Assembly: GCA_003667245.1 (NCBI GenBank)
Contig: RCNN01000496.1
Coordinates: forward strand, 1-64,000
Length of the DNA stretch: 64,000 nucleotides
DNA from: Heterostelium multicystogenum
Taxonomy: Eukaryota; Evosea; Eumycetozoa; Acytosteliales; Acytosteliaceae
Direction: 5' to 3'
Shown in pieces: positions 37,381 through 48,909 of the stretch (its first letter is position 1; every line of letters starts with the position of its first letter). Below the pieces are notes generated by a model. It was not told where the DNA came from. It saw only the letters and a program-made list of their open reading frames with translations, and searched no databases. The translations under genes and the position numbers were made by a program.

Positions 37381-39182
37381 TTGATCTGTGAAATCCTTTA
37401 AACTTTCATATCCTAATTTATCATTCTTATTTGATGATGATGAGTAATGTCTAAATGCTATAGTAGTTGTTATATTTGTAAAATGATGATTAATAAACTA
37501 TCTAAATCTAATACTTTGATTACAATCATTGTAAAACATAAGCAAAACATCAGAGCACAGCAGAGCATAGCTTGTTCTTCTGTAACATAGCATTTCTTTC
37601 GTTCATTGCATTTACACTGATTATCTATTTCATTAATATTCGCTTCATGATGTCACTTTTTGTTTCTGCTGTTTAACTATACTCTATGATTCTTTCCTTT
37701 AAAGTTGTCCTTTGTTACTGTAACATTTACATTTCAATCATTCCGACAGTGAAAGAACAAGAGTGTATATATTTATGCTCTCCAAGTCCTGTATACTTCT
37801 AAAAATGTCGTTGATTGATGAGCTGCTTCAATATTTGCTGTATGTTCTACTATGTGAAGCCGCCAATCTATGAATAATAACTCATTGAGATCCATTAAAA
37901 TCAACATTCACCATCACATTCTTGATCTTTCTATTCTGCTTCTGACAAATGATGTTATTCTATGCTATACTATGTCTTTGATGTTTCCTTTTGATTTGAT
38001 CGCTTGATTGGTTGATAGGTCTCTTATCTTACAATTGAAAAGCAGAGATCTGTTTGACTCGATGATCTGTCTAGTGACATTAGTTCTCTTTAATAAATGG
38101 ATCATCATTGTTGTTCTGTTTTGATTTGTCTATGGTGACCACACAATATAGTCTAAGCTAAACTAAACTAAACACAACAAATCTAATCTAATAATTAATA
38201 ACAACAACAATAATAATATGCATAAAAACAACCGAGTGAAATAAATCCAAATCAATCAATGAAAAAAATTATTTTTTAAAAAATTTGAATTTCGTATTTT
38301 TTTGTTAATGCTACTGTCAAAAAAGAAACTAACCCCCATATTAATTTTTAATGTGGATTGTGATTGAAAGACTTTGTGTGGGTTTTGTGTGCAGAGTCAA
38401 AGGCATCACTTGAAAAATGAACATTTTTTTGACCACTTTTTTTGAAGGCAATCTACATAACAAGCAGTGTTGTCAGCAAGATAAAGTTGTTCAAATTTAA
38501 TTTAAATAAAAATAATTTTTGGTGAAGTTTTTTTTTAAATCAGAGAGTGAGGCTGTTCAACAAACAATATTGATCAGCAACATCAATTAACTCCATTGAA
38601 ATTGTATTTGTTCCCCTACTATTAACTTTCCCCAAGATTGATTGAATTTTAAATAACTCAATCTAATTAAAAATAATATTAATAATAATATTAAAAGGGA
38701 CATAATAAAAATATATAATATATATAAATACAGTTAAATCAATCATGTGTAGGTTATAGTTAAAGCATTACTACCATCTCAACTTAATCATCTCTCACCA
38801 AATTTAATCAACACCAATTAATGAGTTGGAAAATGGTCAACCATTTCCGAAACCACCAGCCATATCTGGGGTTTGAATCAAATTTCGAAGAAATAGACAA
38901 ACAGACATGGATAGTGGATAGATATAGATTGGATATAGACTTATCAGATAATATATTAAGAGTTCAGAACAGTAATCTGGTGTCATAAGATTGAATTTGG
39001 ATTTGGATTGGATTAGTTATATTGGATTGTATTGGATTGGATTAGATTAGATTAGAATGAAATGTATTTACCTTATTCAGATGGAAATTATATTTGGACA
39101 ATAGGGATTGTTAGATTGATGATGATTCACCCACCTCCATCAAATATGGATATAGAGCAATATAAAACTAACAAACATTTCC
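37381..39182. other. Intergenic with possible micro-ORF
   Basis: The proximal 100 bp probably belong to the uS15m gene. The stretch 37540-38110 is less A+T-rich than usual and contains a 22-codon frame at 37804-37872. The rest is A+T-rich with ATTGGATT repeats (39000-39050) ahead of the ribophorin gene. Confidence 0.45.
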
Positions 39183-41212
39183 ATGTTATTCCTAATATTT
39201 ATAGATAAACAAAACACATATGGATTGATGATGATTGTGTTGATGGTTTCATTGACAATCGGAACCATCTCAGCTGCCAAAACAGCACCATCATCATTGT
39301 CATCAACACTTACAGCAAACAATATTAAGACATTGGCAAACATGATTGAATCACATCGTCCATCTAATGGTGGATTGTACGACAACGATTTGAAGGAGAC
39401 ATTCTATGCTGTCGGTGCACTCACTCGTCTTGATCTCTCAGTTGAGAAAGACACTGAGCTCTGCAAGCAAGTGCACTCTGTCATCGAAAAGCGTAGCAAC
39501 GACATTGAGTCTGTATTTTATGGTGTATCGATTCTCTCTGAATTGAACTGTTTGGCCAGCAACCCAGTCCCACTCTCACTCATTGAGAGCACCGTCCAGA
39601 AGGCATTGGAAAGGGAAACATCAATGAATTGTCAGCTGCCATCAAACTCTGTATTTTTGTTGATCAGCGCAAAGTCCATCCAATACGATGTCGCCAACTT
39701 GGAGTCTGCCGCCAATCGTTTGGTCTCTCTCATGGACAAGGATGGTGAGTTCAAGTTGGAGTCTGCCTCCGAAGAAGGTTCCATTGCCAACAATGGTGTC
39801 GCGTACTTCACCATGGCACGTTTGGCCTACCGTTTGAAATCCATCGCTGGTATTCCAAACCTTCTTGAAAAGGTTGTTTCCAAGTTACCAGACATCGTCT
39901 CAATTGCCTCCGACTCTGCCAGCGGATTCTTCTGGAATGATCTCGCTACCACCTCATACATTTTCCGTGGTATTGTAGCACTTGCCTCCCAAAGCGACAA
40001 GGCTACCAGCGCAGTTACTCCACTCCAAGTCCAAAGAATGGGTGACTATTTCTCAAATTCAAGAGCACCACCTCACTCCAAGACGCCTACAACTTGGTCA
40101 TTGGTTTGCGTAGCTGTGCCAAGAACCCAATTGGACAACCATTGTCTGTTGTCTTGACTCCATCCACTTTCGACTCATCCGCCTCAGCCAAGGTTGTAAC
40201 TGTCCAAGTCCACAACATCTTTGACGCCCCAGTCGCCTCCACAGCAACCATCAACAAGATTGCTTTGGCCACCGCACGTAACACTGCCATCATCTCCAAC
40301 AAGTCCGTCAACGACAAATCACAAATCGATGTTTCCGAACTCAAGCTTGGATCATACATTGCCGATATCAAGATTACCCCAAGCGAAGAGGGTTACCAAC
40401 CACTCACTGTCACCCGTACCATCACTGTTTCTGGTGCTGTTGCTGTTCGTGACTTCAAGATGGTTGTCGCTGAAACCAAGGAGGGATTGTCCAACTCCAA
40501 GCAAGTATTCACCGTTGAGTCACAAAATCAATTATCAGTTGACATTGCCAATAAGACTGCCCGTATCTTTTTCCGTGTCGTCTCTGGTGACCAGCCATTC
40601 GTCGCCCAACAAGTAGGAATCCGTTTCGTCTCCAAGGTCAACCCAGCCATCGAGACCGTCGTCCAAGCCTTGTTCAGCGTCGACTCCTACAGCTTTGTTA
40701 TCAACAACCGTGATTTTGGTAAGCTCGTCAACTACATCAGCGGTGCCTACCAAGTTGAGGTCTTGGTTGGAGACTCCTCGATTGCCCCACTCGTCTGGCA
40801 AGCCGGACAACTCATCATCTCCTTTGACCATGCCCCAATCGACACCTCACGTTACCCAGTTCACCAGCCAATTGAACATCGATTCCGTGTTCCAGAGACA
40901 CGTCCACCACAAGTTGTTTCACAAACCTTTACCCTCCTTGTTTTGGCACCATTGGCCATTTTCATTCTTGCATTGCCATTTTTGGGTGCCAACTTGAATC
41001 GTTTCCCAGGTGGAATGGGATTCATCTACACCGTTGCCTTCATCGGATGCGCTGCTGCCGTTGGATTGTTGATCATCACCTACTGGTTCTCATTGACCAT
41101 GGTCGTCACCCTTAAGTACCTCGGACTTCTTTTGATCCCAACCGTATTCTTTGGTCAAAAGACCTTGTCCCATTTCGCTCAAGAAAGAGTTTCAAAGCCA
41201 AAGCAACTCTAA
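39183..41212 (+). CDS. rpn2: Ribophorin II (RPN2/Swp1), oligosaccharyltransferase subunit
   Basis: Subunit of the ER oligosaccharyltransferase that N-glycosylates nascent proteins. An ATG at 39183 opens the frame; the ATG at 39225 gives a cleaner signal peptide (MMIVLMVSLTIGTISA) and may be the real start. The lumenal part has the helical-repeat N-terminus (GLYDNDLKETFYAVGALTRL, NNGVAYFTMARLAYRL) and a beta-rich C-terminal half (LKLGSYIADIKITPSEEGYQ, FRVPETRPPQVVSQTF). Three membrane helices close the protein (LLVLAPLAIFILALPFL, FIYTVAFIGCAAAVGLLIIT, LKYLGLLLIPTVFFG), with a short basic tail. One single-base break lies at about 40050, after which LQDAYNLVIGLRSCAKNP continues. Codon use is rich in C-ending codons, as expected for a highly expressed gene. 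Confidence 0.92.
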
Positions 41213-41702
41213 AATCTCAACAAACACCATACCTTTAACCCAATAGCCATGACAATTATATATAATAGCACATCCTCATCCTAAAATAAATAATAAAAGT
41301 TTAAAATAAATTTCTTAAGGAAATTATTAACAGTGTGTTGTGAAGCTTTTGTCCGACAGAATAAGTGAATTGGAAATAGATCGTTGTCAACAACAGGGGT
41401 AATACCAAATTTACATTTACAATAGAACTTCCATATTTGGTAATATATGATGGAGACTAAGACAGAAACTATGTCACACCTAGATAATAGAGTATAGGAC
41501 AGCTCGAGCGAACAATGTCTGATGGAAATTGAGAGGCCTAATTGTTTGAAGATCGTCGACAGATTGAAACACTGTTTTATTTAATAAATAGGATACTGAT
41601 CAGGTATACTAGTTATTAAAGGTACTCAAATAATTAACAATTCACTATTAGTTATGTTTAGAGTGAATTGTAAGATCAATGGTCGTTCGTTTTTATTGTA
41701 AA
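41213..41702. other. Intergenic, GC-richer, with a 10-bp-stem hairpin
   Basis: Downstream of ribophorin II. From about 41330 the sequence is less A+T-rich than normal spacers but has no open frame. A perfect 10-bp inverted repeat (ACAATTCACT, 41637-41646 and 41662-41671) with a 15-nt loop sits just before the SINE. This may be an older insertion near the tRNA gene. Confidence 0.4.
41693..41702. repeat. Left target-site duplication of the SINE
   Basis: TTATTGTAAA, identical to 42123-42132 on the other side of the element. Confidence 0.7.
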
Positions 41703-42122
41703 TTGTTTTTTTTTTTTTTGTTATAACCATACAGTTGTTTATTTAAGGTAGGGTTTAGAAGCCTACAGATTTCTTTTTTACAACCACAGGCCGGTTGTGA
41801 TGACCATCATTTTATAGAGGCATGACTGCCTATTATTATTTGGAGCAAGGTGTTTCAACAGTGGACTGCTAAGTATTTAGAAGCGACAGAAGATTTTAAG
41901 AGTACACCAATGGTTTACGTAGTTGAGGGCTTGGCTTGTCAATTTACATATTCTTCATGGCGGGATGATATCATACAGACTTGAAAGTACATGGGTTCAC
42001 TGGAAGTGTATGGGGAAAAACTGGAAAACCCGGGATTCGAACCCACGACCCAAGGCGTCACAAGCAGACTACCATACCACATCAGCTATTCTGCCTTGGG
42101 CTTCTGCCTTGGGTTTACAAGC
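41703..42122 (-). mobile_element. tRNA-derived SINE
   Basis: Read on the minus strand, the 420-bp element starts at 42122, carries a pol III A box (42077-42088, TAGCTGATGTGG) and a consensus B box (42033-42043, GGTTCGAATCC) in a tRNA-like head, then about 300 bp of unrelated body, and ends in a 14-A tail (T run at 41706-41719 on the plus strand). It is bounded by perfect 10-bp direct repeats, TTATTGTAAA, at 41693-41702 and 42123-42132. The 5' end holds a 12-bp tandem duplication (TTCTGCCTTGGG at 42089-42100 and 42102-42113). The head is not a working tRNA because its anticodon stem does not close. It has no coding capacity and so depends on a partner retrotransposon. It lies 70 bp downstream of a tRNA-Gln gene. 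Confidence 0.8.
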
Positions 42123-42132
42123 TTATTGTAAA
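42123..42132. repeat. Right target-site duplication of the SINE
   Basis: TTATTGTAAA, identical to 41693-41702. Confidence 0.7.
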
Positions 42133-42183
42133 CCTAACTTACCAAATCCACATAACCCGCATGCGAACCATTTAAAAAAAAAA

Positions 42184-42192
42184 AATAAAAAT
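42184..42192 (-). terminator. Pol III terminator of tRNA-Gln
   Basis: Immediately 3' of the tRNA on the minus strand is a T5 run (42186-42190), followed by a T11 run (42174-42184). Confidence 0.7.
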
Positions 42193-42263
42193 TTGCTCTG
42201 CTGAGATTCGAACTCAGATGACTGGATTCAAAGTCCAGGATACTAACCCTTATATGACAGAGC
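42193..42263 (-). tRNA. tRNA-Gln(UUG)
   Basis: A complete cloverleaf folds on the minus strand. The 7-bp acceptor stem TGCTCTG pairs with CAGAGCA. The short D stem ATA/TAT encloses AAGGGTTAG, the anticodon stem CTGGA/TCCAG closes the loop CTTTGAA with anticodon TTG, and the 5-bp T stem CTGAG/CTCAG carries loop TTCGAAT. There is no intron. B box GTTCGAATC is present and a T-run terminator follows. CAA is the main Gln codon in the A+T-rich genes here. Confidence 0.95.
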
Positions 42264-42465
42264 AATCTTGAATTTTCAAGATTTTCTTACATTATTTTGT
42301 TTTCAAATATTCACATAATGGTTTTATATTGAATTTTAAAATTACATTTTTAAAGAGTTCAAACTGAATTAATTGATATTTCAAAAAATTTAAACATCTC
42401 TTCGTCAATTTTAATTAAAGAAATTTGAGACTAAGTGAAGTTTCACAATCTTTTGTTTAATTACA

Positions 42466-45393
42466 ATGACAACCAAAACACCAGAAGATTGGAAGATACT
42501 AGGAAATAAGCTTTTTAATGCTGGAGTCTATCAAGAAGCTTTGAAAGCCTACTCAAATGCACTCGAGCTCGACCCAAATGAGCTTGTGTACGTCTCTAAC
42601 AGCTCTGCTTGTTACTATGAATTGGGTTACTATAAGCAGTGTGTAGAATTATCTTATCAAGTAATTGATCGTATTCTCAGTGCAAACAATGATGACCCAA
42701 AGAAATTAGTGCCTAAGAACATTCAGCGTATATTCAAGTCATTGTTTGTTCTGGGTGACCGCAATACGCTGTTCAAGCTCATCGATACACCCAGTGCGAG
42801 ACAACACATCGAAAGTGACCCAACCTTGGCGTTGATGCTGCCAGTCGTGCTGCAAGAGAGAAAGTACTCGTCGATGGAAGATTATCAAATCAAAGTTACT
42901 TCGCTTCCTCGTAGTCTAATGAAGAGAAACCCATTCGAGTATGAATACTATGCAGTAGGACACGACGACCCGATGAGCGCACTCGGAGGATTCCTTGGAC
43001 AACCAAAGAAGATTGCTGAAAAAGACATTGTGCCAAAGGATGGTCATTTAGTACGCTTTCTAGATGACGAATCAATGGCTATTTCGTCTCAAAAAACACC
43101 CATCACTCTCATTCTTTTATGCTGGAATTGGAGACGGTCGACATATGTACCTTACCTTTGCAGATATCTTCAGGCAGATGAATGACTCTAGATACTCGGT
43201 ACCCAATCCTAAAATACATATCACCATCAACGACATCAACGCAACATCAATCTCATTCAATCTGTTGATGAGTACGATTCTTTACGACTTGGGTAACTGC
43301 ACCATAAAGGAGATCTATTCAAATCAGAAATACGCCGATGATGCAACACTACTCTACTATCTTTATTTCGGTGTGGTAATGCCAGATTCTGTCTACAACA
43401 ACATGATGAGGCGATTAGAGGTATTGCTGGAGAAGGGAAATAACAATCGCCTACCACCATGGCTTCATATCCAGCACGATCATGGCCAACAATTCGTAAT
43501 GTACTCTTATTCTGGTTGAAAATGAGTCACATATCGGCCGCCGAGATGATAAAGAACCACAATTTAGCTCCAGTTCAAATGGACACTGGACCCACGAGAA
43601 ATGAAGAGATCATAGAGGTTAACAAGACAATGAATGATAAAAAGGAGAAATTACTTCAAAGCGTTGAGGATTTGGATTTCTTAAAGACTATCTTCCCAAA
43701 CAAGACAGACAAGCAACTCAAAGCTATTAGTAAAGCAATGAAAGCCGATGTTATGAATGAAAAAATTCAGCTTCTTGGTGGAGTGAGTGGGCTTCAAACT
43801 CATATGGATGAAGTTTGGACTCTCGGTACAAAGACATTGCTCATTCCTAAACCATTCTTGCTTGATAAAAAAAAGAACAAGTTAGAGCACTTTTTGTACC
43901 AATCCGCAGTAACATCTTGCAATACGCAAGATCTAAAGAATTATGAAACTATCAATTCCCTCATTGAAGCCAATTGGAAACCAAATGTTAGATTTGTTGA
44001 TAAAGATTACCCTACTTTGAATTATCTTCAATTTAATCCACATGATAGTTTCCAAAGCTTTTGTCATGCTAAAGTAAGTTATATCAAGAGCTTGATACTC
44101 ATGTATTTTATTTAATATAAACTAATCTGTTGATTTTAGTGGCTTGGCGAACCATTTGTAGATCAACCATCAACCTTCGACTACTTTATAAATGTATTCC
44201 ATCAGAGCGCAAGAGGTCTTAGAAAGTTGGCAGATCTCAATGGATTAACATTGGAGATTATCGAAGGTGACTATATAGAAGCTATACTAAGTATGGGATC
44301 CGAAGAGCGTGCAAATAAAAATTTGCCCCAGAAATATGATCGTATATTCCTCAGCAACATTCCTGATTATTGTGGCTATCTCCATGTATTTACAGAAGTC
44401 ATAAAGATCCTAAAAGCTGGTTCGCATACCTTTACTCAAAGCAATATTCTTTACAATATTGATATGTTCAAAGACTACGAAGAGGTAGTCCACTCACATA
44501 CCTTGGCAAACATAGATGTCTTACAACACTGCCTTGGACTCAAATGTATGAACCCCAAGTTGTGGGAAGACATTAAATGGACACAAAAGAGTGGCGAGAA
44601 GCTAAGTTTACTAAAACTTGGCTCTAAAGAAACTCTACAACTCTGGTTGTACAAGTTATTCTTGAATTTCATGCTGCCAGCTACCAGCCATTCAGTTGGT
44701 AACGCTCGCCAAGTTAATTCTCCAGAAAACTTGTGCGCACTCTTTAGCTTGTTTGAGAGCCTGAAGAATATTGGATATCCACTTCACTGGATAACTGGAT
44801 TCTTGGAACAATTCCTCAGCGGATCCATTATGACCAACGCCGCGCTCAATGACAATCGTGTAATTCAACTTAACCAAGGAACCACCACAACACAGTCAAA
44901 GAAATACACATATGCATTCCAACTTGAACTCAAGACACTTGCTGCACTGTTCCTTTCTCAAACACTTGGATCTAGAATCAAAATAGATATTCCAATACCA
45001 TCCGAGATTCGAAAATGGCAAATTGAACAATTCACTTTCACCGATCAAATATTTGGAAATGTTTTTCACAATCCCAGACTTCCAGTTATTTCTGCAATTA
45101 TCTATTTTGGTTCAACACCAGATAATTTAAAGATGGAACAACTAACACAATCCAGCAAAGCTGACACTAAGTACAGACACACATTACTCAATTCTGTTAC
45201 CGGCCCAGAGTTGGTGCAAATCTTGACTGTCCTCCAATGGAATGACAAAAAGAATCGCTTGAACTTCTGGATGTCAGAGGCCGATATTAAGAAATTGATC
45301 AGCAAGGACTGTACTATTTCGCTCTACCGTAATGACAGTTATAAAACTATCACCAATCCAATTCCACTTAAAAAAGCCTTTATGGTCGAATAG
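42466..45393 (+). CDS. TPR and DUF4470 domain protein
   Basis: The ATG at 42466 starts two or three tetratricopeptide-type helical pairs (WKILGNKLFNAGVYQEALKA, YSNALELDPNELVYVSNSSA). After a linker, the DUF4470 core is clear: YAGIGDGRHMYLTFADIFRQ and IHITINDINATSISFNLLM, a fold related to Rossmann methyltransferases and found with MYND or TPR regions in fungi and protists. A long C-terminal region repeats a similar layout (LTLEIIEGDYIEAILSM, YDRIFLSNIPDYCGYLHVF), as if a nucleotide-binding-like fold continued. An intron lies at about 44073-44139. Single-base breaks occur near 43110 and 43470. The stop at 45393 is 58 bp from the convergent ubiquitin protease gene. Function is unknown; a methyltransferase-like role is only a guess since no SAM motif is confirmed. 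Confidence 0.75.
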
Positions 45394-45451
45394 AATTAAA
45401 AGAGATATCTTTTGCAATATTGTTTTTGCAAAGGAATAAAATATGATAAAT

Positions 45452-48400
45452 TTATTCTTGAATTGGTTTCTTCAGCTCATAAAATAGGACATAGGCTTCA
45501 GATGTTTTAACGGCTGACTCATCAATTAAATGATATGATGAATCACTTATCATGAACCATCTATCTCTATTTTTGACACAAGCTGTGTAATGACCTGCTC
45601 CCATACCACCCATATGATTCTGAACACAATGTTAGTAAGATCGATTGGATATCAATGTATATAATCCTCTACTTACAGATACAGCATATAATTGATATAT
45701 CGGGGGCACTCCACATTTATTGAGTACCCACTTTGATAGATCCAAATTATCTAGCGGGAAATCAACAAACGCATTAATCTTTTCGTGTCTGTGAAGAAAT
45801 TGGAATCTCTTTAAATGAATGATTAAAATTCTTGGTACACTCCATATCTCTAGTTTTTTGTGACCCTATTTTAATAGTGGAGAAGTTAATAAATCAATGA
45901 TCTGGGTATGGAAAATTAATTGATTATTTACCTCAATGTGGATTTTACATTGGGGGCAGAACCATGTATCATTAGGACCAAGTTTTTCATTTCTTGTAAA
46001 CAATGAAAAACAATCATTCAAATTGATGTCGCCTCTCATTTCACTCTTGATAGCAACACTTTGATCTTGTTTGACGAGCTGAGTGTTTTCAATGTTGTCA
46101 TTATCATCGAGATATTTGAAAATCTCGGGACGCCAGTCAATTGTTACATTAGAACAGCCTTCACTCCAATATTTAGGTGTTCTGAAAATCTCTTTGAGGA
46201 CTCTGTTATCGCAGGGTATGATACAACCATTGCAGTTGCTCTGGCATCTATCACAGTTGTTTCCATAACTATTAGTTGTTTTAAGCAAGAATGGGTAGAT
46301 ATATTCATAGGATTCATCGTCAGTGACCGAGCTGGTATCATCTTCTTCTACTCCACCAAACTGACTACCCTCCGGCGAACTGATGGGACTATCTTTTTCT
46401 GATGATGGATTACTTTGACCAGGTATCTTTCCATTAAGATTGGTTGTTGCAGATGCGGACGAGCTGTTTGGTGTCGAATTCATACTCTCTTTAGAGGCAC
46501 GATGTCGTAGCAATTCTGTTTTCCATCCTCGCTTCACACGATGTCCAACACGTTCCCAAACCATCTTGTATACTTCTTTACATGTGATTTCTGCGAATTT
46601 AACTAATAGTACATAAGGCAATAATATCAAATCTTGTCTCTTTCTCTGCATGACATGAAGACGAGAAACATCGTCACCAGCAACAGGCAGCTCATAACCA
46701 ATAATTACATCACGATCCTTGATGAACGAGAGATTCTTTTGATCGCTAAGGAATGTGTAGATTCTATTTCTAAATATCTCAGCCAAAGCCAAGCATGGTG
46801 TTTCAATGCCACTCACTCTTGATAGCTCATTACGAAGCGATTGGACAAAATCACGCTTATGCAAACGAAGGCAGTAGTGAATTGGTGCCAAAGCAGAGTT
46901 AAGACAGTAGACACCCGTAGAATCTGGACCAAGTTGACCAACTGGTTTGCAACGAAACAGTAGCACTTCAAATAGACGCTCGGTTGGAACTGGTATAGGT
47001 AATGTAACAAACATAAATGGATCAAATGTAATACTGACTTTAGAACACTGGCTACACACCAACGTGCTCTTGTATTGACCCTGAAATAAATTAACAACAA
47101 TCGATTGATTCCTCTTTAAATGGTTTTCCCATTGCTCAGCAGCAACCACTGCATCTTCTCTTTGTTCTTTTGGTTCTTCTTTCTCCTCAATATATGGTTT
47201 CTTTAAAACCCTACAAAAAAGATAATGAATAATATTAGAATCTGAACATTTGATAATTTTTTCCTCAACATACTTGTTCAAATCTTCATGTAGACCATCC
47301 AATAAAAATGATAAAAGTTCTTGAGAATCTTGTTGGGAAATGCCACTAAACTGTGGAGCGTATTTGCCAATTGCCCATTTCAGATTCTTTGGTACTACAC
47401 AGGAGTCACCTGACCACATGTCTCTCATTAACTTTCCAAATATCTCAGCAACCTGTCCTTTCATACCCAAAGGATTGACCTTGTTAATATCCAATGTATA
47501 TCTGCCAGACAAAAAGTATTCAGCAAATGGTGTTGTATGAGCAAGACACTATAATAAATTAGTATTAGTAGAGTTAATGGGTAATAAAACTGGCAGTTTA
47601 TAGTTACCTGGACAGAAGAATTCATAAAACATGTATTTCCAAGATTAGATAAACCACAAACACTTCTATGCATTACAATCTCTTTACTTGATGCAACTTC
47701 ATTACTAGTGTTTCCATTTTCACTGTGACCATTTGCACCATTGGGTTGTCTATTTCCTGATTGGGCAGTGCCATATCCTGAAACACCTTTATCCATCTCT
47801 CTTCCTTTTTTCTTTTTGAGCTTGTCCTTGAGTTTGCCAAATATTGATTTCGTTTGATCTGCTTGGAAGTGATAGGAGATAAGGTTGATAGATTCAAATT
47901 TAAGATCCTCCAAAGTAAGATTCTTTTTCAACTCTTTCTCTTTTTGCTTGAGTGTGTGTCTGATGACTACCAATTTTGAGGGGTCCAGCAACTCCTTCTT
48001 GCAAATAAACTCACGAATATCGTTCAACATTGATTTTCTGCTTCTTTGAATGATAAAATCATACTTTGGTTTGGAAATTGGCTTTGGTTGTTGCTGAGGT
48101 ACACGGTAATTGTCAACGACATTACTTTGATATCCATTAGCACCATTACTGGGAGTGTGTGGATAGTTGTTGGATTTGGCATTTCCAAGGTGATGCGATT
48201 TTATCATGATGATAATTGGACGTACTTCGACCAATTTTTCATTTCTCACACCCATTTCAATGACTGTTCTCTTAATCTCTGGTCCACCAGCGTACCATGA
48301 CACCAGAATGTCCCATATTCTCTGAGGTATAATTTCGAAATCTTCGCCCTCAAGCCGTGATTCAGCAATGATGTGACCGCCCTCTGAATCTTCTCTGTCG

Positions 48401-48909
48401 ATGAGATCACGATTGTTGATTGTCTCTGGCTTTGGAATATCAAACTCTGCGCTCAACTTTAATGATGCATGTCCTGATACGCCATTGGCGAGATGAGGTG
48501 TAGTCGATGGTGTCAATGTGACTGGTGAATTTTCATCATAACGCACATAGTTTTTCCACAACCTCAACCAGTGTGCTGATATAATATTAACAGTTTCTCC
48601 TGCTTTCAGTGGCTCATTCACACTCCAATTTTCCTTAATAATTCTTCTTTGCTCAATTCTTTCATCAACTTTACTACTACTATCTGTACCATTGCTGCTA
48701 CTACTATTATTACTATTAATTTCGTTTTTATCGCTACTAGTAGTATTATTTTTATCTATAGGGTCGTTCGCACCCTCTGAGCTAGAGGAGGTAGTAGTTG
48801 TTGTAGTTGTGGGAGTTGTATTCTCTTTAGAACTTCCATGACTGGAACCTAATGATTTACTATTAAAATTGTCGGTTTGTTGTGTAGGTTGATGTTGAGC
48901 ATCTATCAT
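45452..48909 (-). CDS. Ubiquitin-specific protease with N-terminal DUSP domain (USP4/11/15-like)
   Basis: Cysteine protease that removes ubiquitin. The ATG at 48909 opens a Thr/Ser-rich leader, then a DUSP domain (GETVNIISAHWLRLWKNYVR, IPQRIWDILVSWYAGGPEIK). The catalytic core begins with the Cys box GLSNLGNTCFMNSSVQ, joined over an intron (about 47550-47609) to CLAHTTPFAEYFLSGRY. QQDSQELLSFLLDGLHEDLN follows. The region includes zinc-ribbon-like CxxC pairs (CSQCSK, CDRCQ, CPQC) and a large insertion between finger halves, as in USP4/11/15. The His box GGMGAGHYTACVKN (near 45600) and SSYHLIDESAV precede the terminal AYVLFYELKKP, stop at 45452-45454. All reading is clean apart from introns. 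Substrates are unknown. Confidence 0.9.

Noticed and set aside
42026..42103. Second functional tRNA gene in the SINE head
   Set aside because: A and B boxes are fine, but no 5-bp anticodon stem or acceptor stem closes, so it is a tRNA-derived head, not a tRNA gene.
41923..42204. 93-codon plus-strand ORF containing RDSNPRP
   Set aside because: This peptide pattern is the antisense translation of a tRNA B box. It lies over the SINE head and is not a protein gene.
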